Shown here: positions 1 through 6,621 of the stretch, piece after piece | How the letters are laid out: each line of letters starts with the position of its first letter | Numbering within the stretch: the stretch's first letter is position 1 | Assembly: GCA_949295395.1 (NCBI GenBank) | Contig: CASFLB010000028.1 | Span: 1 to 12,294, forward strand | Reading direction: 5' to 3' | DNA from: an uncultured Pseudomonadota bacterium | Lineage (GTDB): Bacteria; Pseudomonadota; Alphaproteobacteria; RF32; CAG-239 | Length of the DNA stretch: 12,294 bases | Position numbers and translations under genes: made by a program | The notes under the pieces: generated by a model | The model's input: the letters and a program-made list of their open reading frames with translations, nothing else | The model's database searches: none | Told to the model about the DNA's origin: nothing

Positions 1-54
1 ATATTCGGATTATTGTGATTATTGCGCGATGTAGAAAAGCAAAGGAGAACGAAA

Positions 55-828
55 ATGAAAAAAATACTTTATACCACCACCGCCTTTATTCTTTGCGGCC
101 TAGCGCAAAGTCAGGCGGCTTGTATCGCCACACCAAGCTGTACGACCTTGGGCTATACCAGCACATCAAGTTGTACAAACGGTATAAAATGCCCGTTTGG
201 TAATTATTGGAATTGCGACCTTGCCAATAAAATTGATGAACTTGAACAAAAAATTGAACAATCCCAAGGTAACTCCGGCAATGCGTCAAGCACGTGTAAA
301 ATCGGCAGTATTTTATTTTCGGATAAAACCTGCGGTGATGAAGCTCAATATGGCAAAACTCCAATTGGAGTTGTGGTTTATCTCGGTGGTAGCGGCGGTC
401 AAGCCTTAGCTTTAGAAAACGTAGGAAATAGCTATAAATGGTCATCCAAGCATACTGAAATTGGTTGTAAAGATATGTATAATAGCTGTGAAAATACCAA
501 AAAAATTATTGCAGCTGGAGATAAAAATACCTATCAGGCGGCATGGGCAGCCCTTGAATATAGCACGGAAGGAACCAAAGCCGGTGATTGGTGTCTACCG
601 GCCGCCGGAATATTTGAAACATATTATTACAATAAAGAAAAAATAGATAATAGTTTTTATCAAGCAAGTGGATCAGCCTTTTCAAAATTTTCATTCAGCT
701 ATGGTGGATGGTCATCAACGGAATATGCTTCTTCCTCAGCATATTCTGTAGACTTTGGAGGCGTCGGAGGTCTTCGTACATACGGCAAAGAGGAATCCAA
801 ATACGTTCGCCCCGTGTTAGAGTTCTAA
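55..828 (+). CDS. Secreted Cys-rich protein with coiled coil and DUF1566-like C-terminal domain
   Basis: 257-residue protein of unknown role, predicted to be exported. Residues 1-21 form a signal peptide (MKK, hydrophobic core, likely SPase I cut after SQA). Residues 23-54 are a Cys-rich module with Cys at 23, 29, 40, 46 and 54 around a CPFGNYW core. Residues 55-70 form a short heptad-like helix (LANKIDELEQKIEQ), a possible oligomerisation stalk. Residues 81-257 resemble the DUF1566/Lcl C-terminal fold: GVVVYL (105-110), GDWCLPAAG (177-185), WSSTEY (219-224) and the terminal VRPVLEF. ATG 55 is chosen over the in-frame ATG 22 because AAAGGAG (41-47) lies 7 bases before it and because it starts the signal peptide. 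No promoter is visible in the 54 bases upstream. I recall similar proteins occurring as multicopy families in uncultured gut alphaproteobacteria. An adhesin or other surface role is only inference. Confidence 0.75.
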   Translation: MKKILYTTTAFILCGLAQSQAACIATPSCTTLGYTSTSSCTNGIKCPFGNYWNCDLANKIDELEQKIEQSQGNSGNASSTCKIGSILFSDKTCGDEAQYGKTPIGVVVYLGGSGGQALALENVGNSYKWSSKHTEIGCKDMYNSCENTKKIIAAGDKNTYQAAWAALEYSTEGTKAGDWCLPAAGIFETYYYNKEKIDNSFYQASGSAFSKFSFSYGGWSSTEYASSSAYSVDFGGVGGLRTYGKEESKYVRPVLEF

Positions 829-847
829 ATTTTTCACATTCGTCAAA

Positions 848-877
848 AAAATATCCGGCACAAGAGCCGGATATTTT
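848..877. terminator. Bidirectional intrinsic terminator
   Basis: Perfect 12-bp stem: AAAATATCCGGC (848-859) pairs with GCCGGATATTTT (866-877) around a 6-base loop. It lies between the convergent ends of the secreted protein gene (stop at 828) and the minus-strand membrane protein gene (stop at 897). Plus-strand transcripts run into TTTT within the stem. Minus-strand transcripts run into six T from the A-run at 845-850, so it is stronger in that direction. Confidence 0.85.
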
Positions 878-896
878 CATTATCAAAAAAACTTTT

Positions 897-1304
897 CTAA
901 GATTTATGAGCCCATTTGACCATACCAAGCCAACACCGAACGGCAGAATAAAACACAACCGCCCCCACAAAAAGAAGTAATTCAACTTTCAGCAAAAGAT
1001 CCGAAGAAGCAAAAACCTCTTTTCCGCCCAAATAGCGGTGCAGAAAATAAACTCCCATACATGTCAGAGCAAGTGCCAACAAAGCCGAAAGGACATTCCA
1101 ATTTTCAGTATTATAATCCTTATACCCAAAGGAGGAAAAGGTTTCATAAAAGACCTTCAGATCAATTAAAAACACAAACACAATGACGCCCCACATCAGG
1201 CTCCAACTCGCCAAGCCGACAATCAAAGCCAAAAGAAGCGAAACACCAACATAAACGCGTCCTTTTTCCGCCCATAAAATCAAATGTCTAATAATATTTT
1301 TCAT
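897..1304 (-). CDS. Small four-helix membrane protein, unknown function
   Basis: 135-residue hydrophobic protein that I do not recognise. Four probable membrane segments are at about residues 17-33, 36-52, 70-89 and 103-124. A polar, aromatic loop (about 53-69, containing YETFSSFGYKDYN) joins the second and third. Short charged ends suggest an inner-membrane location. It follows ybgC after a 74-base gap. That is where tolQ usually sits in proteobacteria, but the protein lacks TolQ's length and shows no TolQ motif that I can see. The start has no clear Shine-Dalgarno sequence; the leader is A/T only. It ends at the shared bidirectional terminator. The gene looks real from its length, the hydrophobic pattern typical of coding DNA, and clean fit between neighbours. 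Confidence 0.7.
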   Translation of the reverse strand: MKNIIRHLILWAEKGRVYVGVSLLLALIVGLASWSLMWGVIVFVFLIDLKVFYETFSSFGYKDYNTENWNVLSALLALALTCMGVYFLHRYLGGKEVFASSDLLLKVELLLFVGAVVFYSAVRCWLGMVKWAHKS

Positions 1305-1344
1305 AATAACAAATTTTTGAAGTTAATAATAAGTTCGCAAAAAC

Positions 1345-1373
1345 TTTTTAGCACATTTTAACCTCAAAAGCAA
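1345..1373 (-). promoter_or_regulatory. Weak candidate promoter for the small membrane protein gene
   Basis: On the minus strand TTGCTT (1373-1368) and TAAAAA (1350-1345) are 17 bases apart, about 40 bases before the start at 1304. Each box matches consensus only partly, and the DNA is A/T-rich enough for chance matches. The gene could instead be read through from ybgC, since no terminator is seen in the gap. Confidence 0.3.
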
Positions 1374-1378
1374 GTGAT

Positions 1379-1819
1379 TTACAAGGCACTGATTTTTTGC
1401 ATCAATTCTTCCGGAATCCGCACTGGACGTTTGCGCAACAAAGAAACATAAGCAAGCTTAATCGAAATCTGTGCCAAAAGCTTTTCGCCGCACAAAATTT
1501 CTTGTTTCATTTCCGCGCCGGCACCTTTAGCTTCCACCATTTCGCACGTCACAGTCAACAAATCATCAAGCACAGCCGGAGCTTTATAGTCCACAGCCAA
1601 TGAACGTACCATAAACCCACACTTATCTTCGGCTTCCAAGGCCTGTTGCTGACACATTCCAAGCGCACGAATATATTCAGTTCGCGCCCGCTCGGCAAAT
1701 TTCAGATAATTAGCATAATAAACCACACCGCCGGCATCCGTATCTTCATAATACACACGTGCCGGAAACTTAAAAACTTTGCCTTCAAAAACACCTTCAG
1801 GAGCTTTCACATCAACCAT
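1379..1819 (-). CDS. ybgC: YbgC family acyl-CoA thioesterase
   Basis: 146-residue single-domain hotdog-fold thioesterase. The family signature sits near the N-terminus: RVYYEDTDAGGVVYYANYL, with the catalytic Asp in the DTDAGG motif, followed by FAERARTEY. Later segments FMVRSLAVDYKAPA and LDDLLTVTCEM match the family. YbgC enzymes hydrolyse short-chain or acyl-carrier thioesters in the cytoplasm and are usually encoded at the head of the tol-pal cluster. An upstream in-frame start at 1858 would overlap ruvB by 38 bases. I prefer ATG 1819, one base after the ruvB stop, because the last ruvB codons (GAAGAGGAAG) supply a ribosome-binding site at normal spacing. This implies translational coupling to ruvB. 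No tolQRAB follows within the window. Confidence 0.92.
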   Translation of the reverse strand: MVDVKAPEGVFEGKVFKFPARVYYEDTDAGGVVYYANYLKFAERARTEYIRALGMCQQQALEAEDKCGFMVRSLAVDYKAPAVLDDLLTVTCEMVEAKGAGAEMKQEILCGEKLLAQISIKLAYVSLLRKRPVRIPEELMQKISAL

Positions 1820-1820
1820 A

Positions 1821-2897
1821 TCAAACTTCCTCTTCTTCAATAATTTTAAGCAAATCAAATTGTTCGGACGCCGGTTTCACACCTTTTCTTAAGCGTGGCG
1901 CGCCCAAATAATCACAGCCCGAATCAGAGATAACACGTCCACGAGGTGTCCGTTGTAAAAAGCCAAGTTTAAGCAAAAAGGGTTCGATAACTTCCTCTAT
2001 CGTATCCCGCTCCTCTGACAAAGCCGCCGCCAAAGTATCTGCTCCGACCGGCCCTCCGCCATAATTATGCAAAATACAGTTAAGATAACGACGGTCAAAA
2101 GCATCAAGTCCAAAGTCGTCCACATCAAGCCGTCTAAGCGCCGTGTCAGCAATTTTATTATCAACTTCGGCGGCTTTGGATACAATTCCAAAATCACGTA
2201 CACGCCGTAAAAGACGTCCGGCCACACGCGGTGTCCCGCGAGAACGCTTGGCAATTTCCCTCGCTCCGTTTTCTGAAATCGGCATTCCTAAAAGGTTTGC
2301 ACCACGAATAACTATTTTTTCCAAATCTTCGGGCGAATAAAAATCTAAGCGCAGAGGAATACCAAAACGCTCACGCAATGGAGTAGACAGCAAGCCGGAA
2401 CGTGTTGTAGCACCAACCAGCGTAAACGGTTGCAAATCGATTCGCACCGACCTTGCCGACGGTCCCTCACCGATAATCAAATCGAGCTGAAAATCTTCCA
2501 TTGCGGAATAAAGAACCTCTTCAATCGCCGGATTCAAGCGGTGAATTTCATCAATAAACAACACATCATTGCGTTCCAAATTTGTTAAAATCGCAGCCAA
2601 ATCGCCGGACTTGCTGATCATGGGCGCCGAGGTTGCCCGAAAGCCGACACCCAGCTCTTTTGCAATAATAGAGGCCAACGTCGTTTTACCAAGTCCCGGG
2701 GGTCCAAACAGCAATACGTGATCCAAGGCATCACCGCGAACTTTTGCCGCTTCAATAAAAACTTTCAAATTATCACAAACCGCACGTTGTCCGACAAATT
2801 CCGCCAAAGAATTCGGACGCAAACTAACCGGATTAGCGCTATCAGCATTATCTTCATTAATTTTTTCAGGGCTAACGATTCGATTATTCTCAGGCAT
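1821..2897 (-). CDS. ruvB: Holliday junction branch migration ATPase RuvB
   Basis: 358-residue AAA+ motor that forms hexameric rings on DNA and, with RuvA, drives branch migration of Holliday junctions. Visible motifs in order: Walker A GPPGLGKT (65-72), Walker B LFIDEIHR (113-120), sensor 1 GATTR (162-166), the arginine-finger segment LRERFG (174-179), sensor 2 GTPR (221-224), and the winged-helix tip RTPRGRV (317-323). All key residues are present. It is slightly longer than the usual 330-350 residues, owing to the N-terminal extension before the conserved RPNSLAEFVGQ and an acidic tail (IIEEEEV). The start lies 3 bases after the ruvA stop, so ruvA-ruvB-ybgC form one tightly packed transcription unit. 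Confidence 0.98.
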   Translation of the reverse strand: MPENNRIVSPEKINEDNADSANPVSLRPNSLAEFVGQRAVCDNLKVFIEAAKVRGDALDHVLLFGPPGLGKTTLASIIAKELGVGFRATSAPMISKSGDLAAILTNLERNDVLFIDEIHRLNPAIEEVLYSAMEDFQLDLIIGEGPSARSVRIDLQPFTLVGATTRSGLLSTPLRERFGIPLRLDFYSPEDLEKIVIRGANLLGMPISENGAREIAKRSRGTPRVAGRLLRRVRDFGIVSKAAEVDNKIADTALRRLDVDDFGLDAFDRRYLNCILHNYGGGPVGADTLAAALSEERDTIEEVIEPFLLKLGFLQRTPRGRVISDSGCDYLGAPRLRKGVKPASEQFDLLKIIEEEEV

Positions 2898-2900
2898 AGG

Positions 2901-3575
2901 CTAGACTTCTTTCGTGGCAAATTCTTTCAAAGCAAGTTTAATCAAGGTTGGAACATCGGCTTCAGGATTATTTTTTGCAGCCAGATTAACCGCGCGATAA
3001 GCCTCAATCCGCTGATAACCGAGATTAACCAGTGCCGACACGGCATCATCAATATTCATTGAGCTGTCTTCAGATTGCAGTTCAACCAAAGCGTCTTCAT
3101 AACCTTCGGTCTCGGTATTTGCTGTTCCGTCCACGGTTGACGAAAGATCAGATTTCATACTTGCCTCCATAGGAATGGTTACAATTTTATCTTTCAGTTC
3201 GGTAACGATTCGCGCGGCCAATTTCGGCCCAACCCCAGCCGCACGAGTAAAGGAAGCTTTATCTTGAGCCGAAACAGCCTGAGCCAATTGCATGGGGGAC
3301 AACACCGACAAGATAGCCAAACAAACCTTAGCCCCAACACCTTGAACTTTGGTTAAAGTCAAGAACCATTCTTTCTCCCAAGCATCGGCAAACCCAAACA
3401 GCGAGATACTGTCTTCACGCGCAATTGTCTCAACCAATAAAGCCACCTGAGCCCCGCGAGACAGCTTAGCCAAAGTCTTAGCAGAAGCAAAAACCAAATA
3501 GCCCACACCGTTCACATCAAGAATACAATAATCACTTCCAAGCGTATCCACAACGCCGCGCAATTTTGCAATCAT
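2901..3575 (-). CDS. ruvA: Holliday junction DNA-binding protein RuvA
   Basis: 224-residue protein that tetramerises on four-way junctions and loads RuvB. Domain I (about 1-64) is the OB fold, beginning MIAKLRGVV and ending SLFGF. Domain II (about 65-135) carries two helix-hairpin-helix motifs, VQGVGAKVCLAIL (77-89) and AAGVGPKLAARIV (112-124). A long, acidic and probably flexible linker (136-172) leads to domain III (about 174-222, DDAVSALVNLGY), which contacts RuvB. The linker makes the protein some 20 residues longer than the E. coli form. ATG 3575 is preceded at good spacing by CAGGTGAG. The gene has its own promoter candidate and is isolated from the upstream gene by a strong terminator, so it appears to head the ruvA-ruvB-ybgC unit. 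Confidence 0.97.
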   Translation of the reverse strand: MIAKLRGVVDTLGSDYCILDVNGVGYLVFASAKTLAKLSRGAQVALLVETIAREDSISLFGFADAWEKEWFLTLTKVQGVGAKVCLAILSVLSPMQLAQAVSAQDKASFTRAAGVGPKLAARIVTELKDKIVTIPMEASMKSDLSSTVDGTANTETEGYEDALVELQSEDSSMNIDDAVSALVNLGYQRIEAYRAVNLAAKNNPEADVPTLIKLALKEFATKEV

Positions 3576-3614
3576 TAAAACTCACCTGTTTGAAAACCAT
3601 CACAATCTCTAAAC

Positions 3615-3643
3615 AAGATATAAAACTTCCCTTTAAGACGCAA
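3615..3643 (-). promoter_or_regulatory. Candidate sigma70-type promoter of ruvA-ruvB-ybgC
   Basis: On the minus strand TTGCGT (3643-3638) and TATCTT (3620-3615) are 17 bases apart. This predicts a start near 3608 and a leader of about 33 bases before ruvA. It lies just downstream of the UUCG terminator, where a new promoter is needed. No LexA-like palindrome was seen around it. Confidence 0.5.
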
Positions 3644-3673
3644 GTCTTTTTTAACAACAATCAAGAACAAAAT

Positions 3674-3703
3674 AAAAACGGAATTCCGAAGAATTCCGTT
3701 TTT
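3674..3703 (-). terminator. Intrinsic terminator with C(UUCG)G tetraloop
   Basis: Perfect 13-bp inverted repeat: AAAAACGGAATTC (3674-3686) and GAATTCCGTTTTT (3691-3703). Read on the minus strand the loop is TTCG closed by a C-G pair, the classic extra-stable tetraloop, and the stem ends in TTTTT. It overlaps the stop codon of the unknown gene (3702-3704). It should end that transcript before ruvA, splitting ruvC from ruvAB. In the plus direction it could also terminate, but no plus-strand gene is there. Confidence 0.88.
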
Positions 3704-4307
3704 ACATTTTGCGTCGAAAGAAATAAAAATCGCTATTTCCTTTTAAGCTCAAAAGAGGCCAAAGCTTAGACACATCAGCCAACCGTTTTACGATTCGCAC
3801 ACACAAAGCATGACCATTTTGTACCAAAATAGCTTCTGTTTCAATGCCCCATGGAAGTTCAACAAAATACTCTGCCATCCAAAAAGGTTCTTTATGAAAA
3901 TAAAAAACCGATTCTTCTCGTTGATCCTCAAAACGGCACGGAAGCCCCATAACGCGTTGCCAATGTTCAACATTCATCAATTGCAAAAAAACTTCTTCAA
4001 TAACCGTGTCAAAATCATGATCGGCCGTATCCTGTAAACAGGTATTGGTAACATTATACAGAAGTTCTTTATCCTGCGCCGAAAGACCATGCTTTACGAT
4101 TTTTTTAAGCTCGGAATAAACCATATCAGCATCAGCATATTTCGGAGCCTGCAAAATATCAAGAAAAGTCAAATTATCGGCATCAAATTGCGTAAGTTTT
4201 GTTTCAAAGACCTTGTCGAACCGACACATTAACAAATTTTTCTGAATATAGGAATTACGATCAAGAGCCTTAAGCTTGTCAACCGTTTCCATTGTTATTG
4301 ATTTCAT
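3702..4307 (-). CDS. Unrecognised protein encoded between ruvC and ruvA
   Basis: About 201 residues with no signal peptide or membrane helix, so probably cytoplasmic. I do not recognise a family. The N-terminal half is charged and helical in style (METVDKLKALDR, SELKKIVKHGLSAQDKELL, DFDTVIEEVFLQLMN). The C-terminal half is richer in aromatic residues and strand-like (ESVFYFHKEPFWMAEYF, TEAILVQNGHALCVRIVKRL). The start is uncertain. ATG 4307 is used here; the nearby ATG 4292 and a TTG at 4334 are alternatives, and none has a Shine-Dalgarno sequence. A good -10 box (TATACT, 4313-4308) directly touches ATG 4307, which would make the mRNA leaderless or start it at ATG 4292. The gene sits 83 bases after ruvC and ends in the UUCG terminator. 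A recombination role is possible from position alone. Confidence 0.75.
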   Translation of the reverse strand: MKSITMETVDKLKALDRNSYIQKNLLMCRFDKVFETKLTQFDADNLTFLDILQAPKYADADMVYSELKKIVKHGLSAQDKELLYNVTNTCLQDTADHDFDTVIEEVFLQLMNVEHWQRVMGLPCRFEDQREESVFYFHKEPFWMAEYFVELPWGIETEAILVQNGHALCVRIVKRLADVSKLWPLLSLKGNSDFYFFRRKM

Positions 4308-4337
4308 AGTATAATAATTTTTTAAATGACACAATAA
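4308..4337 (-). promoter_or_regulatory. Candidate promoter for the gene between ruvC and ruvA
   Basis: On the minus strand TATACT (4313-4308), five of six matches to consensus, lies immediately before ATG 4307. The -35 region is poor: TTATTG (4337-4332) at 18 bases or TTGTGT (4334-4329) at 15. Transcription would begin about 7 bases inside the longer reading frame, favouring a leaderless or very short-leader message. Confidence 0.4.
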
Positions 4338-4389
4338 GAGATAATCATAAAAAGGTTATCACTTTTTATACAAAAATCAACAAAAATTT

Positions 4390-4881
4390 TTAATAAGATT
4401 GTTTCAGAGCCGCTGACTTACGAAAAGCATTGTGCGTAATAGCCATAGCCAAAGCATCGGAAGAATCATTATTTTTGGGCTTACATCCTGGAAGTAAAAC
4501 CTTAATCATAGCCTCAACCTGAGATTTTTCGGCACGTCCCACGCCCACAACCGCTTTTTTAACCAAAGTCGGCTCATATTCCGTTACGGGAATATTAAAA
4601 AGCGACGGAGCAAGAATAACAACACCACGTGCCATGCCAAGTTTTATAGTTGATTTTGGATTATCGTTCAAAAAAACCTGTTCAATCGCCGCTTCTTGAG
4701 GCTTGTAACATTCAATCACATCATTAAGAGTTCTGTGAATCTGAGCCAAACGCTCGGGCAAAGGTTGCTTTGGATCTGTTTTAATAAAACCATCCGCCAC
4801 ATATTTCATATGATTATTTTCAACCTCAATAACACCCCAGCCCGTCGACGACAAACTAGGATCAAGCCCCAAAATACGCAT
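4390..4881 (-). CDS. ruvC: Crossover junction endodeoxyribonuclease RuvC
   Basis: 163-residue Holliday junction resolvase, a metal-dependent RNase H-fold nuclease acting as a dimer. The four catalytic acidic residues are visible at the usual positions: D7 in GLDPSL, E67 in AAIEQVF, and D139 and D142 in NNDSSDALA. The length is typical of the family. The start follows GAGGG at 5-base spacing. The site lies directly after the poly-T tract of the yebC terminator, so no separate promoter fits between the terminator and the gene. Expression may depend on read-through from yebC or on a promoter inside yebC. No terminator is obvious after its stop, so transcripts could continue into the next, unknown gene. 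Confidence 0.97.
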   Translation of the reverse strand: MRILGLDPSLSSTGWGVIEVENNHMKYVADGFIKTDPKQPLPERLAQIHRTLNDVIECYKPQEAAIEQVFLNDNPKSTIKLGMARGVVILAPSLFNIPVTEYEPTLVKKAVVGVGRAEKSQVEAMIKVLLPGCKPKNNDSSDALAMAITHNAFRKSAALKQSY

Positions 4882-4890
4882 GTTGCCCTC

Positions 4891-4927
4891 AAAAAAAAAA
4901 ATAAAGGCAGGCCTTAAGACCTGCCTT
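4891..4927 (-). terminator. Intrinsic terminator (possible attenuator) between yebC and ruvC
   Basis: The stem AAGGCAGG/CCTGCCTT (4904-4911 with 4920-4927, 8 bp) has an 8-base loop. On the minus strand it is followed by a T-rich run (4903-4891) containing ten consecutive T. It begins 5 bases after the yebC stop, and the ruvC ribosome-binding site starts where the T-run ends. It should stop most yebC transcripts and may limit ruvC expression. Confidence 0.85.
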
Positions 4928-4932
4928 AATAA

Positions 4933-5694
4933 TTAATCGTCGCTGCTTTCCAAGGCTTTCAAAACATCCTCAGAAAATTCAGCATTATGATAGACTTTTT
5001 GAACATCGTCATCATCTTCCAAAGCGTCAACAAATTCCAAAAACTTCTGAGCTGTTTCCAAATCAGTAATATCGGTTTTAACGGTTGGCTTCCAATCCAA
5101 ACGAGAAGCCGACGGTGTTCCGAACGCCTTTTCCAAAGTTTCGGTAACCATATTCAAATCATCTGGCAAGGTCTCAATTTCATGAGCTTCATCATCAGAA
5201 GAAACATCGTTGGCACCGGCTTCCAAAGCGGTCTCAAACATTTTATCAGCTTCAGCCACAGAAAGTGGATATTTAATATAACCGATACGTTCAAAATTAA
5301 AAGCAACAGAACCACTTTCACCCATAACACCGCCGCGTTTACCAAAAATGGTGCGAACATTACCGGCCGTACGATTTTTATTATCGGTTAAAGCCTCAAC
5401 AATAATGGCCACTTTACCCGGACCGAACCCTTCATAACGAGCCGAAACATAATCAGCTCCACCAGCTGTTTGTGTTGCTTTGGCAATAGCGCGCTCAATA
5501 TTATCTTTCGGCATACTTTCGGCACGAGCAGCCTGAATAGCCAAACGCAAGCGCGGGTTTTTATCGGGCTCAGGCAAACCGCTCTTAGCGGCAATAGTAA
5601 TATCACGGGCAAGTTTGGCAAAAACTTTTGCCTTTTTAGCATCTTGAGCACCTTTACGGTACATAATATTTTTAAACTGGGAATGACCTGACAT
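4933..5694 (-). CDS. yebC: YebC/TACO1 family protein
   Basis: 253-residue cytoplasmic protein of the YebC/TACO1 family. Members are described as transcriptional regulators and, more recently, as translation factors that relieve ribosome stalling at proline-rich stretches. The N-terminal signature is SGHSQFKNIMYRKGAQDAKK. It is followed by ARDITIAAKSG, the conserved SMPKDNIERAIAKA, ARYEGFGPGKVAIIVEALTDN and KRGGVMGESGSVAFNF. The C-terminus is acidic (LEDDDDVQKVYHN, ESSDD). The length matches the family. ATG 5694 has CGGAG at about 8 bases. Placement just upstream of ruvC is common in proteobacteria. The gene ends in its own intrinsic terminator, so it is probably mostly a single-gene transcript. 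Confidence 0.96.
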   Translation of the reverse strand: MSGHSQFKNIMYRKGAQDAKKAKVFAKLARDITIAAKSGLPEPDKNPRLRLAIQAARAESMPKDNIERAIAKATQTAGGADYVSARYEGFGPGKVAIIVEALTDNKNRTAGNVRTIFGKRGGVMGESGSVAFNFERIGYIKYPLSVAEADKMFETALEAGANDVSSDDEAHEIETLPDDLNMVTETLEKAFGTPSASRLDWKPTVKTDITDLETAQKFLEFVDALEDDDDVQKVYHNAEFSEDVLKALESSDD

Positions 5695-5732
5695 CAGTAA
5701 ATCTCCGAAATAAAAAACATAAATTCAGAGCC

Positions 5733-5761
5733 GTTTTACTCTAAAATTTTACGAAAATCAA
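5733..5761 (-). promoter_or_regulatory. Candidate sigma70-type promoter of yebC
   Basis: On the minus strand TTGATT (5761-5756) and TAAAAC (5738-5733) are separated by 17 bases. This places a transcription start near 5726 and a leader of about 30 bases ahead of the yebC ATG. Each box has four of six consensus matches. Confidence 0.45.
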
Positions 5762-5795
5762 GTCCCAACCCTATTTTTTTTAACCGATGACGCAA

Positions 5796-6569
5796 TTAAT
5801 CTTTCAAAATCATAAAATCAATTTTATTCTCATCAGCACTCAAAACCTTAATTTCAAGCTCATTGATACGATACAATCCGGCTTTGTGAGGAAAGGCAAA
5901 AGTTTCAAATTGTCCACTCGAATTATAAATCGGATTATAGACCATATAAGTCATCATAATTTTACCGTTTTTAATTCCATCATAGCGCAAATCATAACCA
6001 TTAACCGGTTTTGTCTGTTGAATTTTGCTATCGACAACCGGTGAAAAATGAAAATCATCAGGACTTGGCAAATATTCACTATCCAACAGCAACAAACGAT
6101 TATACCTTATCTCACCGATTTTAGAGTACACCGTTCCATCGCGCCGAACAAGAAGAACATAATCGCCGCTTTTATCAGGAGCCAAAACATAATCAACGCC
6201 ATCAAGAGTTACCTGTCCAAGTAACGGAATCGATTCTCCTTTTCGAAAAAGAACGGGCGAGGCTTCACTAACCATACCACCGTCCATCACGGCTTGAATT
6301 TTATCGGCCACAAAATAATCTTTTTTATAAGTTTTGCTCGAAATCATCGAATAACCAACATAAGTTGTCAAAACTTCATGAGACTTACGGCTGTTTTCAT
6401 AAACATAATCAGTTTTCAAGAGCATTGGCTCTTGCGAAAAGAAATCAATTGGATAGGTATTTTGTGTTTCGATCCACTCCTTACGCGCCTCCCAAAAAGA
6501 ATGATCTCCGGCATGAATAGCGCAAGAGGAAAGCATTAAAGCACTTAAAAGAACAACCGTTTTTTTCAT
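5796..6569 (-). CDS. Probable lipoprotein, unknown function
   Basis: 257-residue exported protein that I do not recognise. The N-terminus MKKTVVLLSALMLSSC has a lipobox (LSSC, Cys16) followed by AIHAG, so lipidation at Cys16 is likely. An SPase I cut after AIHA is the alternative. The mature part has no further membrane segment. It is rich in Tyr/Asp and short strand-like stretches such as VTLDGVDYVLAPDK and GDYVLLVRRDGTVYSKIGEIRYN, suggesting a beta-rich fold. The open frame extends upstream to 6647, but that start would bury the signal peptide, so ATG 6569 is chosen; only a weak AAGAG lies before it. It is divergent from prmA. No terminator is apparent in the 101 bases before yebC, so it may share transcripts with yebC. 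Confidence 0.8.
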   Translation of the reverse strand: MKKTVVLLSALMLSSCAIHAGDHSFWEARKEWIETQNTYPIDFFSQEPMLLKTDYVYENSRKSHEVLTTYVGYSMISSKTYKKDYFVADKIQAVMDGGMVSEASPVLFRKGESIPLLGQVTLDGVDYVLAPDKSGDYVLLVRRDGTVYSKIGEIRYNRLLLLDSEYLPSPDDFHFSPVVDSKIQQTKPVNGYDLRYDGIKNGKIMMTYMVYNPIYNSSGQFETFAFPHKAGLYRINELEIKVLSADENKIDFMILKD

Positions 6570-6590
6570 ATTCAAACTCTTAAAAAAATC

Positions 6591-6619
6591 TTTAACATTT
6601 CTATGATAAGAACTATTAT
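6591..6619 (+). promoter_or_regulatory. Candidate promoter of prmA
   Basis: TTTAAC (6591-6596) and TATTAT (6614-6619) are separated by 17 bases. The predicted start near 6626 gives a leader of about 50 bases. The -10 box overlaps the palindrome at 6604-6621. The divergent lipoprotein gene must be transcribed from the same short region. Confidence 0.45.
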
Positions 6620-6621
6620 CA
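6604..6621. promoter_or_regulatory. Palindrome TGATAA-N6-TTATCA in the divergent promoter region
   Basis: A perfect 6-6-6 inverted repeat lies between the divergent lipoprotein and prmA genes and overlaps the prmA -10 candidate. It could be an operator for either gene. The half sites resemble GATAAT-type Fur-like elements, but the spacing differs and the A/T background makes chance occurrence quite possible. Confidence 0.3.

Noticed and set aside
22..54. Longer start of the secreted protein at ATG 22
   Set aside because: It would put 11 charged residues before the signal peptide, and the strong AAAGGAG site belongs to ATG 55.
86..445. Minus-strand open frame of 119 codons antisense to the secreted protein gene
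   Set aside because: It has no ribosome-binding site, its composition is implausible (many His, Tyr and Arg), and it is fully covered by the well-supported plus-strand gene.
640..828. Variable region of a diversity-generating retroelement in the DUF1566-like domain
   Set aside because: The fold type can be a retroelement target, but there is no reverse transcriptase, no template repeat and no adenine-targeted pattern in the window.
4340..4362. GATAA...TTATC inverted repeat after ruvC as a terminator
   Set aside because: There are only five A/T-rich pairs with an 11-base loop and no T-run after it; it is too weak to call.
5762..5795. Hairpin after the lipoprotein gene as a terminator
   Set aside because: The short stem needs two G-U pairs and is followed by A rather than T on the minus strand.
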